Part shown: in pieces, positions 37,001 to 47,684 of the stretch
Layout: each line of letters starts with the position of its first letter
Position numbering within the stretch: the first letter of the stretch is position 1
Origin: Scleroderma bovista
Lineage: Eukaryota > Basidiomycota > Agaricomycetes > Boletales > Sclerodermataceae
Reading direction: 5' to 3'
DNA length: 64,000 nucleotides
Assembly: GCA_037178675.1 (NCBI GenBank)
Contig: JAYMGJ010000172.1
Span: 62,001 to 126,000 of the forward strand
The notes under the pieces: generated by a model
What the model saw: the letters and a program-made list of their open reading frames with translations, nothing else
Databases searched by the model: none
What the model was told of the DNA's origin: nothing
Position numbers and translations under genes: made by a program

Positions 37001-39039
37001 GGGTTTCCCCCAGGCATACCCATCAACCACCCAACTGCGGTGACGCATTTGCGAGGCAGCGATATCCACGTGGAAGCCTCGCGGTTGAATGCACTACCAA
37101 ACAGTGAGTATTATTCCTTTGTTGCGGGGAAGGTGTCCCAGGTCAAAGTACCGAGTGCCGTACTTTCAGTGCGGAAATATTATCAACGGCCATAGTTTTC
37201 CTCTCTTGGTTGCATGGATGCTCGCTTCCCTTGCGTCTTCGTCGTTGTCCACATCTAAAGAACTTTTGATCCCTTGGCCGGCCTTTTCGAGGAGTTGAAG
37301 GGGAGTTGCGTCGATGTGACAAAACAAGACATCTAGGCCAGTTAAATAATACGTACCTTATAATCCACTCTATCTTTTACTCCACCATTCGTTCTCCCTC
37401 CCTCCTTTTGTTCTATTTTCTGTGGGCGCAGATCGTCTGGTACAACGTTACTGACGACTCTTTTTTGTGGTGTTCTTCCTTTCTGTGCTCTTCAGTTCCC
37501 CAACCTGCGCCTACTTCACCCGCTCTTTCCCCCGAGGATTTTCCCGCATTGAGTGTCAGCACCGCTGCTGCTCCGGCCACTCAAGTCGATTTGCCGTCGG
37601 TGAGCGACATTGGCTCTACCGCCGAAAGTGGCAAAGATCAGGCCAAGACTGATCGCAAGGCCGCGAAGAAAGCTGCTGCTGCACAGCGTGCGCTCGAACG
37701 GCAAAAAGTTGCCCAGGAGAAGGCCGCAGCGAAGGCTGCTGAGAAAGCGCGCATTGCCCAAGAGAAAGCCGCTGAGAAGGAGAAGCTGGCTGTGTTGAAG
37801 GAGGAAAAAGAGAAGGCGGAGAGGGAGCGAGTTGAGGAAGAAAGGATAGAGAAAGAGAGACAGGTGGAGGAGAGAGCCAAGGCGGACGCTGTTCGAGCGG
37901 AGAAGGCACAGGCGGCTGTCGAAACGGAGCATGAGCAGGTGTCCGAGAAAACGAAGGTGAAGACTCCCAAGATTAAAAAAGCTGCGACCCCTCAGAAAGC
38001 TGCTCGCGGCCAGTCTGCGTCAGTTTCGGTCGATACGTTGGCAAATGCGCCCCCCAAAGCACCTGAGCCTGTTGATCAGCCACCTATTCTGTCTAAGATG
38101 CCAAAGAAGAACAAGCCGACTGCTCGTCCCATCAAGATTCCAAAGGATCATGAGATCTTCGCGGATGAGGCGTCGGCTTTGCCATCCGCTGCATCGGAGG
38201 CTCCTGTACTCCCTACGGGCAGAAGCAACCAAACTTTTTTTTCGAGCCCTAACGACTCAAGGGCCCAGTCGGTCGAGATGACCTCTCCCCTCGAAGAGGC
38301 TTCTCTCGCAGAGCTCCTCGACGAGATTGACGCGAAGAATCCACACATGGAGCTTCCTCACCACCCCTTCTTTGATTTACACAAAATCAACCCTGCATCC
38401 AAGATGCCCCTGCAATATGGACCCCTCGTACACGCTCTATCTGCGCTCTCTGTTGGAGGGGGTTCGTTCGCGACCAGCATGCCATCAGGGTCTATTGATA
38501 ATGCGGTGTCGTCGTTCCAGCAGCTCTTGGAAACCTTGACACAGACGATATCTGATCTCTTGCGCCTACTACCTCGCACCACCTGGGATGACAGCTCTTC
38601 GTTTGATGGTGTTCTTAGGGACATGCTCAAGGGTGATGACTTCCTTGACGAGGCAGGTGATGAGGCAGCTGGAAAAGATGACGAGGTGGCTGCGTTGACA
38701 CTGGCCCTCGAACGACGCGCTCGGTGGATGGAAGTGCAACTATCCAAGCTCGAAGAGCTGCACCGTGACATCAATACGGCAGCCGTCCGTGCTGTGTTCG
38801 CGTTCAATGACAACGGCTGGGATCGCCATAAATCGCTGCCCCGCATCGGTAACACTCTACGCAGGTTCGACAGTATTGGCATGGTCGAGGAGAACGGGAG
38901 GACAAGGCCCATGACTGTGGAGGAGCTGGAGAAGAAGCTTGTCGTGGCCAAGGAGGCTGCCGTTTTCGCAGAGACTGAGTTGAGGGAGGCAATGGAGAAG
39001 CTGCAGCATGTACGGCCACTGGAGGATGACGACTACTGA
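34063..39039 (+). CDS. NOT4: NOT4, E3 ubiquitin ligase subunit of CCR4-NOT
   Basis: Not4 is the RING E3 ligase of the CCR4-NOT complex, acting in mRNA decay and co-translational quality control. The C4C4 RING has CPLCLEEMDISDLNFKPCVC, an intron, and CRFCWHHIKENLNGRCPACR. A coiled linker (KKQRERERKELDALGRRHLV) leads to an RRM (NVVYVVGIGPRF, GKISKMILVKR) and a CCCH finger (CMAFLRGVNCSDGTCMSLHE). The remainder is long and disordered, Pro/Ser/Gln-rich, with PPGL repeats. After a 392-base intron (37104-37495) come SPEDFPALS, a 110-residue Ala/Lys/Glu coiled coil (37640-37960) and a helical C-terminal block ending LQHVRPLEDDDY. The phases across that intron match, which supports one gene rather than two. 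Confidence 0.85.
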
Positions 39040-39509
39040 GCCTATGTAACTGATTACCAAGGTACTGAAGGAGTCATGTAGTTGGCGAAATCACACTCTT
39101 TCACAGACGTCTTGCACACATTTTGTTCCACCCATGTTGTATCGTGCTCCGCTTGTGCTTCCTACCACTTGAAAGCTTGATGTTTATAGGCACCCTGAAG
39201 GTCTGGACTGGCACCTCATGCTTCCCACCAGTACTAGGCGCCACAGAAGTGCAGACTATTTACGACCCCAAGAAAGAGTGTCCGTTGTCTGCTGTAGTAC
39301 TTGAACATACCATTTGCGATGTAACATATGTGCATGGCGACGTCTTCCACTCCAAGCTGTATGTATAGACAACTTTTATTTTGTATTGAGAAAAGTGCAC
39401 GCCTATCACGTGTGGTGTGTTCATAGGAGTGACGCGACATTGAAGAACGCGATAATTAGTCCTCTTCTTCTCCACCGACAACGACATCGACCCTGCCACT
39501 CCAACACAG
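39040..39509. other. Intergenic NOT4-DCN1
   Basis: This is the 3' flank of NOT4 and the promoter of DCN1. Open frames here are short and domain-free, and no repeat or RNA gene was seen. Confidence 0.4.
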
Positions 39510-41440
39510 ATGCCACCGAAAGTTAGTGTCTAGCTTATTCATTCGCTAACGATCCAATTTCATGCGTTCTCAGCGCAAGCGCGCAGAAACTGGGGCCGAC
39601 CATGCGGGTCCGTCGACGCGAACGACCAGGAAGTCCACCCGAACAGGTATGGTGCAATGAACAGGAACATTTTCGCTTCCTAATGCTTCTACTTCTGAAG
39701 CTCGAGGGAAGAGGGATGACAGTCAGGATAACATCAGTGTCAACTTTTCGTATGTCAGCCTTTTTTTGATGGGAAAGTTGGAACCGAACTTGCCTCGAAC
39801 ACAGTTCAGCGGCGGTCAGTGGTGGGGTGGAGGTCAGGCGCCTCCGCTTCTGTCTGCCTACTTATAAATACCAAATGGACAGGACGACCATAATGCACCA
39901 TCATCATCAAAGAAGACAAAGCTAGACAGCCGCGCAACCGCACGGGCGAGAGGTCGAGGGGCCAGGGCTGTTCAGAAGTGAGTCTAGTCAACGATTTATT
40001 TCTCTTCGAAATTAATTATCTCCGATTATCGAGTAACAATGACGTAAGATACCTGACCGTTAGCATAATGGCTTGCTTTTAGTTAACGGCCCTCAACTTG
40101 CAGCGACCCATCGACCCATCTACAAATCTTCCCCACAACGAGTAAGTTGGCTCCTAACAATTACCCCTCAATAACTTCCTCCTATACCCTGCTCCTCTTG
40201 CGAACCACCCCAGCTCTAGTTAGCTTGGGACACTCGACGTTTTCGCATGCGACTTTCGTCCTTGTTGTGCTGCGTTTCTGACAGATCCACACACAGTCAC
40301 GCGCTGGAAGACATTAAGCAGGCATCGGTGTGTCTTAATGAAGTCCTTTGTCTAATTCAGCTATATGCAGCCCTTCCGTTTGCCAGTTGAAAGTGCCAGC
40401 GAGCGACGAGTACTCCCCTAAGCGTTCACACGATCTCTTCAAGAACTTCGCAGATGCTGACGCGCCGAATGTCGTTGGTCCAGAGGGGGTAGAAAAGTTG
40501 TGTACAACAGCAGGCATTCCTTTGGATGGTGCTCAGCCACTCATTCTCGCCTGGCAATTTGGATGTACAGAGGTGGGGAAGATCACTTTGGATGAGTGGG
40601 TACATGGTACAGATGTATTACGGTGCGTTGTTTGTTGTTCAGGACGATAGTCTAGCTGACGGTGTGCTCAAGTATCTCATCGTTACCTGCGCTGGCGCTG
40701 GCTCTAAGGGAACTAGATGATTTGGTCGTCTATAACCGTGCCGGAGTAAAGAAACCGCCAACGTCAACATCATCAACGAAACGAGGTGGAGATTCGAAAG
40801 TACACATACCTTACAATAGGTCACGTTACTGGGACTACGCTCAGAACAGCCAAGCGGCGTTCAATGAATTATACCAGTTCTGTTTCACGCTCTCGAAGCC
40901 TCCGTAAGTTCACCGCCTTTTACACATCACACTGCTGACGCATGGTCGCCACTATAGACAGAGCAGGAACATCGATATGGAGGTGAGCATTCAGTGGGCA
41001 GTGACCGAGTGGCTTCTTCTACGGTCTCATAGACAGCTACGGCTCTCTGGTCCGTTCTACTTACTGCACGGTACCCCATCATAAGCGAAATCACGATGTT
41101 CCTACACGTGAGCATTTCCGGATTTTGCCCTTTGACATGTCACTAAACGTGTTGTCTAGGACAATGGATCCTACAGGGGTGCAAATAAGGACATTTGGAG
41201 CATGGTGGGTGACGTACAACCTTGGCTGGCTGGGTTCTTCATTATCTTGCACAGGTATACGAGTTTTGTCGGACAATACATCCAAACCTGGACAACTATG
41301 AAACAGATGGGGTTTGTTCCGAAACTTTCTGGTCTTCCGATGTAATCTAATATTATCGCATCCAGGCGTGGCCAACGATGTTAGACGACTTTGTTTCTTG
41401 GAAAAGAGGAAAGGCATCTAGAGAGCGTACAGACTCATGA
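39510..41440 (+). CDS. DCN1: DCN1-like scaffold for cullin neddylation
   Basis: Dcn1 promotes Nedd8 transfer to cullins. The N-terminus (MPPK spliced to RKRAETGADHAGPSTRTTRK) is basic and low in complexity, with RATARARGRGARAVQK after further small exons. The potentiating-neddylation (PONY) domain begins at SPKRSHDLFKNFADADAPNV and contains ILAWQFGCTEVGKITLDEW. After introns come YWDYAQNSQAAFNELYQFCF, TATALWSVLLTARYPIISEI, YEFCRTIHPNLDNYETDG and AWPTMLDDFVSWKRG, the conserved C-terminal signature with the Asp of DDFV. The stop is at 41438-41440. There is no obvious UBA domain at the N-terminus, so it resembles DCN1-like forms with a disordered tail. Small exon borders at 39640-40330 are uncertain. 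Confidence 0.8.
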
Positions 41441-42516
41441 GAGTCTGTGGGTTTGTGGACTTTGGCACGTAGGTTCGGATACACACGAAACCCGCTTGAT
41501 ACACAATGCATTTCTGCTTCGTCCTGCCAGTGTTACTGAATCTGACATCTCGGTAATGTCCGTGGTCTTCTGAAGTTCTCGTGTGTTTTTGTCCGTGGAT
41601 CCTGCCACAGTGGTCCAACAGCGAAGCATAGGGTGACAGGGAGTGACGGCAAATTCCTGTTTCCAGGCCACTAAACGTAAAGTTTGTATGAAAATCCAGA
41701 GCGCGGTGCATACCACACATATACTATGAAGTTGGACTCGCTCGATGACACAGGTGATTGGGTAGTAACGTCCAGTTTTTCGCCGCTGCTCCAGTTCTTC
41801 TGCACCGACCTCCCCAGGAGGGTACACCACCGGCAGTGTTTTAGCTGCTCGTCCAGCAGTTGAGGTCGAGGCTAGCCTTGTTCGGCTTGACAGGCAGGAA
41901 ACTGCTTCATACTTTACGTATTTTTAGTTCATTGTCGACAGGTGCTGGGTCATGTCGTGGAGGTATAACAGAATTCTGGCAACTCATGTGGTACCTCAAG
42001 GCTCACCTCTCTCATAGGGTGGACAGAGTCTCTAAGATCCCGGCAGCTCATCCCCGCCGCACGTCACTGCGCGCAATTTATCACTCGATAATACATATGG
42101 ATCTGACAACATGGAATACTCACCTGAATAATGCTCTCCTTTATCGTCGTTTGTTCGAGTGTCCGCCGCTGTGCCCGCTTCGACAGCTTCATATGCTATT
42201 ATCAAGGTTCGAGGCGGCGAGTTGTGAGTTCTCAGCGTTCTGGTGCGTACTAGGGGACCTGTGGCTCTCGGTGGGAGGGACGCCTGTGCTCATGGTTCGT
42301 CCGTTACTCAGCGTTTATCTAAACGGTTGAACCCCTCTCATACAGATAGTAAGGGGCAGGTTGTTCTCGCTATAAAACAGTTCAAAGTGTCCTGCGTTGC
42401 GCTCCCCACCGAAGGTATCGAAGTTGTACAACCTAAGGCAAAGCCACGTCTCCAATCACACTGGTCCACTCTACATTGAATATTGCTGACTTACATAGCA
42501 GTACTAATTGAACGTC
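41441..42516. other. Intergenic before the F-box ORF
   Basis: Open frames at 41860-42330 (+) and 41830-41435 (-) have no domain or ATG-led splice model. The 5' exon expected for the UbiB kinase downstream was searched for here and not found. Confidence 0.4.
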
Positions 42517-42897
42517 ATGGATGAACTCGCACAGGCACGAGTCGAGTTAACTCTACTAGAGGAAAAGGCACGAGAACTTCTCAAACAATTGTTGGACCTC
42601 CGTGCCACAATTGCTACGCAGCGAGCCAAGATCGACGAACTCAGTCGAACAAGCCTGAGATCAAGCACAATCAATCGCCTTCCGACCGAAATATTGGTGT
42701 TCATCCTCGACCTTGACGTCCACACTCATCATCATCCCGAGCGGAAGCAGAAATTGGCTAGTGTATGTCAGCACTGGCATTTACACACCTTCTTTGCATC
42801 TCCGATCCTCATGCCTTGTCCGGCCAACCAGCAACGCATCAAGGATGAAGACATGATCAATTCGCCCGCAGAACCTCACATTTCCATTGGTTCGTAG
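42517..42897 (+). CDS. Short F-box-like protein, probably truncated
   Basis: The ORF reads MDELAQARVELTLLEEKARE, a heptad-rich coiled coil of about 45 residues, then INRLPTEILVFILDLDVHT and KLASVCQHWHLHTFF, an F-box. This layout (coiled coil, F-box, then leucine-rich repeats of several hundred residues) is common in the large agaricomycete F-box families. Here it stops after 126 codons with no repeat region, and no spliced continuation with F-box-like sequence was found. It is probably a gene fragment or a decayed copy. F-box proteins normally recruit substrates to SCF ubiquitin ligases; this one keeps only the Skp1-binding part. The next gene's first clear exon starts 30 bases after its stop. 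Confidence 0.6.
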   Translation: MDELAQARVELTLLEEKARELLKQLLDLRATIATQRAKIDELSRTSLRSSTINRLPTEILVFILDLDVHTHHHPERKQKLASVCQHWHLHTFFASPILMPCPANQQRIKDEDMINSPAEPHISIGS

Positions 42898-42927
42898 ATC
42901 CTACATCTAATCCAGGAATATATTTAG

Positions 42928-44910
42928 GAACCGATATTGACCGCACGACGTTTCATTCATCTCTTCTACCTCTTTCTACCGGTTTTCGCCACTATGCCAA
43001 TGCTGCTCATTGGTCGCCCCGAAAGTGGATTGGGGGGCGACCGTTGGGGTGCAGTCTGGTGGTACGGGCTACTCGTCTCTGGAATGCAGGCCGCAGGTCC
43101 TACATTTATAAAGGTGAATGGAATCTTTTATTTGTACAACCTAGTTCACACTAGTGTATTAGCTTGCACAGTGGGCTGCATCTTGCCCTGACCTCTTTTC
43201 TACTCATCTTTGCGATAAAATGGGGGCCATGCATTCCCGTGGGAAGCCACACTCATTAAAAAGTACAGTGCATGTCATAGAAAAGGTCTTTCAGAGACCA
43301 TTCGAGGAGATTTTCGAAGAGTTCGAAGAAGCACCTATCGGGACGGGTGCAATAGCGCAGGTACACCAATTTCTTTTTAATGATGTGATGTCATATTGGG
43401 TTGCCATCCAGGTGTACAAGGCTACCCTTCGACAGGACCTGATACCACCATCCTATCTTGGACCAAAAAGGCAACCGAAATCTGCGGGTTCACTTACTCC
43501 TGTTATTTTAGATCGTCCACCACCCTCAGTCCCCTCTGCTGCAGCTGCTGTGAAAGTCCAACATCCACGAGCTGCCAAGATGATCGCCCGTGATCTTTCC
43601 ACCATGTCATTCTTTGCCCACATTTTAACCCTCTTCCCCGGTATGCAATGGATATCTCTACCCGAAGAAGTTGCTGCCTTCGGTAGTATGATGCGTCAAC
43701 AACTGGATATTCGTAACGAGGCTGAAAATTTAATCACCTTCGAGACCAATTTTGCATCGCGCAACCTACCCATCACATTTCCACGCCCTCTAAAGGAGTT
43801 CTCTACGTCTGACTTGCTGATAGAGGAGTATGAAAATGCTTTGCCGATGGAGGCATTCTTAAAGAACGGTGGTGGACCATTCGACAAGCAGATAGCAACC
43901 ATTGGTCTGGATGCTTTGTTAGTAAGTGAAGCATTGCAGTTGGCCCATCCTTGCTGACAAGCTCTAATAGAACATGCTTTTTCTGGACAACTTCGTACAT
44001 TCAGACCTGCATCCGAGGACTATTATGGTCAAGTTTACGCGGCCTCTTACGACCTACGATCTCTTACGTGGTGTCTTTAACAACCTCTTTACCAAGGCGG
44101 ATTAAGAGCATTTCTATGTTCTACCATGCATCAGAGTCGGATGAGATTGTCTCGCGTTTACGGGAACGTGGAAAGCCTGCTGAGTGGCTAGATGAACTCA
44201 AGAGGATCTCTGAAGAAGGCTATATTCCTGAAATCGACCTCATAGATGCTGGGCTAGTCACTACCCTAAACGCAAAGAACTGTCGGAACTTCCTGGACCT
44301 TTTCCGTGCGGTAGCCGAATTCGATGGCTACAGGACTGGACACCTGATGGTGGAACGTCGTACTCCTTACTTGGCCATCGATTCGGAGACGTTCGCACTC
44401 AAGATACAACATATCGTGCTTGGAGTGAAGCGTAAAACGTTCTCGCTTGGACATATCAGAATTTCCGATATCTTGACGGATGTGTTGAAAGCTGTTTGGC
44501 AACATCATGTCAAGATGGAGGGCGACTTCATCAACACGGTGATATCCATTTTACTCCTAGAGGGCATAGGACGGCAACTCGATCCCGGCCTGGACCTGAA
44601 GTTCAAGAGCGCGTTGCCGATTTTAAGGCAACTTGGCACACAAATGACTGTACAAGAATCGGTCGCGCGTTTACCGTTCGAAAACCTTGGAGCGCTGTTG
44701 AAGGTTAGTGGCACGTGTAGCATTTTACTGCTAAAGGTTGACGCGAATGTAATAGGTCTGGGTATAGCTGGAGGCGAGACAGTTGGCTTCGGCTGCGTTT
44801 GTCGATGTCGATGACATGGTCAAGTACGACTGGTATGTTACTGCGTTACAGGTCCATCAATACGACACTGATTGTAATCATGTGAATTCAGGCTTATGCC
44901 CAGCGTATGA
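42928..44910 (+). pseudogene. ADCK2-type UbiB/ABC1 atypical kinase, probably damaged
   Basis: ADCK2-type UbiB proteins are mitochondrial atypical kinases linked to coenzyme Q and lipid metabolism. The first clear exon (ALLIGRP region, RWGAVWWYGLLVSGMQ, AAGPTFIK) splices to LAQWAASCPDLFS; the family has Arg where this has Cys. FEEAPIGTGAIAQV (Ala-rich loop), AAAVKVQHPRAAKMIARDL and DLLIEEYENALPMEAF follow. The catalytic loop reads HSDLHPRTIMVK instead of HxDLHPGN, so the metal-binding Asn is lost. The frame is broken near 44061-44094 unless a 34-base intron is removed. At 44770 a TAG lies in the expected frame unless a later acceptor is used. The tail LEARQLASAAFVDVDD and YDWLMPSV is otherwise conserved. 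No 5' exon was found. Together these suggest a decaying or assembly-damaged copy. Confidence 0.6.
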
Positions 44911-45355
44911 ACTGAAGTTCTAGACGGTGCAGATAAAAAAAATTACGATGCAAATGTGACCAATTGATCATGGAGCATAGTAGGCAGCATTCGTCACAGT
45001 TGCTTACCCGTCTAACCTCGGGTCTTAAACACCTCAGGAATGGATCTAGTCAAGATTATATCACACCCGCGTATTGGCGCAATGCTGCACTCGCAGTACA
45101 CTGATCTGTGGCTTTCTGTTCCCATGATGACAGAAAGAACAACCGAATCACTTACTGTCACGACTGAACTGAACATGTTCGAGTGCATCGAAGGTCGCTA
45201 CCAAGCCCCGCTTATTCCAAAAATGCTATGCGAGTTGACGGAAAGGGGGAATGCCACAGGGCATTGCAAGAGTGTTGTAGCTGGGTGAAACAGGTTGGTT
45301 ATTGTACACATGTGGCTAACACACAGTTGTTGTAAAGTCATTACTCATGGCATGT
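44911..45355. other. Intergenic UbiB-MFS, convergent
   Basis: This is the flank between two 3' ends. A short open frame at 45040-45288 has no domain. No repeats or RNA genes were seen. Confidence 0.4.
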
Positions 45356-47273
45356 TTATCGCCTCTCAACAGCCTCGACCTTGTATGTGAGACGCCTAGC
45401 TCGAGAACGTGGCCCAATCCACACTAGCACCCTGATCATGGGTCCCACAGACAGACCAATTGCTGCGAAGATCGTGTACGTCCATCCGGTCCCTACGGCG
45501 CGTATCATCAAGTCTATGACCGCAACACATGTCGCTCCGAACGAGCATCGTATGAGGTTGTTCTTTAGAAAGGCCGTTTGAGAGCTACGAAAAAAGACTT
45601 GAATCGTGAGGGACGGCTCACACATGCTGTCACTGACGAGCCCTGTGTCGGTAACAAGTCGATAAGAAGAGTCTGGGTACTATTCAGTATACCTATCACT
45701 GCGAAAGAGACTGAAAGGGATATCAAGACCAAATTGCTGACAACTATAGAGGGGGGACGACGCACATATAAACTGCAGTACCAACGGCGCCGCAAGGTTG
45801 ACCTTGTGCTGTAGACACCACCCGTAACTGGCACAACATGCGACACAGACGAAGAGTTCGACGGGGACCCTTTTCATCCTTACTTTCTCAATGGGGAAAT
45901 TCTCTTCGCTGGTGATATCATCGGAACGAACAGACGCCCCTGTGAGGGCCTCACGTTCCTGGATCAGCTTCTGCTTCAGCAACCTGAAATCTCTGTCCAG
46001 AATCTTCCCATGAACATATGCACCAATGATGGTTGCGGATCCAGGGGCCAAGTAACACAGGCCAATCTCAGTTTCGTTGAGATGGGGGTACGTTGATTTA
46101 GATAACGTGGATAGGGTAGCAATGAAAGCATAGAATATGGCATACTGGATAACGTTGAAGAGCAGGAGAACTAGCACATCCAAATATATTAGGATACGGA
46201 GGGGATTCTTCAGCGGTGGATGTGGAGCTCGGTCAGAAACTATGCCCTGACGTTCCCGACCAACAAGCGGTACGAGGGGCCGATATATCTTCGGCGGTAA
46301 GATGCTTCCATTACCAACCAGTCTTCGCAATGTTTCGGGTAGAAATCTGCAGGAGATTTGATTAAGGGGATGCATGTATTTGGAACCACGTACGTCAAAA
46401 GGAAGACAAGACAGAGTGCGGAACCAATAGAAACCAGCCAAAAGATTGATCTAGAACAAGATAGAACGGAGATCCAGCAGTTATATTATACTAACCTCCA
46501 CCCGAGAGTCTGGGTAAGAACACCTCCAATAACAGGACCGACGGTTGGACCAAACTTCATGTGTTAAACCCGATGGAAATATCTGATTTACCAAGGTTCG
46601 CCTACCAGAGGGCCCACAGCGAAGAATCCAAAGAAGCCTCCACGTTCTGCGCGAGTTGAAATATCCCCTATGACGCCAGCGCCTTCCGCGGAATTGGGAT
46701 GAGTGATGGGTATCGGTTAGGAAAGGAAAGGGTTACCTAGAGCCACGGTACTAGCTAAACCTGCGGCTTGAATACAGCGGAGCAGTAAGAGGAGCCAGTA
46801 GGCTGAGGTTGGGATCAAGGCAAGTCCAATGGATGCAACACATGAGACCAGGAGGCAAGCCAGGAAAATTGGTCTTCTTCCTACATAATCTGACAGCGTT
46901 CCCAAAAACATTGGAGCTGGGATAAGGGTCACAGATCAGTACTTGCCGTTAACATAGTTCACGACACATACAAATGGCTTGGAAGACCAAGTAAATGGTG
47001 ACGGTCAGGTTCATCAACTCAATTGATTTGTGAAAATCAGAGGCTAGAACTGGAATAGCAGGGAAATAGCTGTTTGCAGCGAATGGACTAGTGCGACGAT
47101 TAGTGTCGGTTGAATAAATGGATAAAAGGATGTTACCCTGAGAGGGCAGCAAACGAGACCATTGACACTATAGCCCATTTTTCACGAAGAGTGTAGATGG
47201 TGTATTGGGGGACGGGCGAACGGCCATCGTTGGTGGGTGAAGTAGGCGTACCGTCTGGGTGATCTTGGCTCAT
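45356..47273 (-). CDS. MFS drug:H+ antiporter, DHA1/QDR type
   Basis: QDR-type DHA1 transporters are 12-helix plasma-membrane exporters of drugs, polyamines or organic acids. The N-terminus is cytosolic (MSQDHPDGTPTSPTNDGRSP, then YTLREKWAIVSMVSF). After introns come YFPAIPVLASDFHKSIELMN, MFLGTLSDYVGRRPIFLACL (motif A of the superfamily), AGVIGDISTRAERGGFFGFF and VGPTVGPVIGGVLTQTLGWR. The second half has FLPETLRRLVGNGSI, a long central loop, YAIFYAFIATLSTLSKSTYP, VNLAAPLVLQFI spliced to VIGILNSTQTLLIDLLPTQG, and ends WIGPRSRARRLTYKVEAVER. All exons join in frame, so it looks intact. It is head-to-head with ADE1. The substrate cannot be inferred. Confidence 0.85.
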
Positions 47274-47684
47274 GGGAAGATAAAAGGTGTGCATGTCAGA
47301 TCCACGGCATTCGACCAGACTTATACGCGCGGGGAAGCGCTAGATCCATGCAGGCATAACGAGAGTTGACTAAGATACATGTCAGCCCTCGGCGATGAAG
47401 GAAAACGGTCAGACATGATATGAAACAAAGAACGTTTACTACCGGGGATTCCGAACAAATCCGGCGCGGACGAAGTGTCCGAACACATAGATATCCCCCC
47501 TTCTGGACCCGGAAGATTCAAGAAAAACAACTGGTGACTCGTAACAGCTCGTAACTGGCCTCGGGACAAGGCTTGCATATTCGGGTTTTGTGCCCCTCGT
47601 GGGACTAACACCCTCAATCGTCCTCTCATAAGAGACTAACGTACTAACTAGTATACCAGACGCTCATCATCACACTCGTTTGCG
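47274..47684. promoter_or_regulatory. Divergent promoter, MFS / ADE1
   Basis: The 411 bases between the two ATGs serve both genes. No TATA box or repeated site stands out. An open frame on the minus strand is not supported by any domain. Confidence 0.3.

Noticed and set aside
37516..37970. Long minus-strand Ser/Leu/Phe-rich open frames
   Set aside because: They are the reverse image of the Ala/Lys/Glu coiled coil of NOT4, whose GC-rich codon pattern keeps several frames open.
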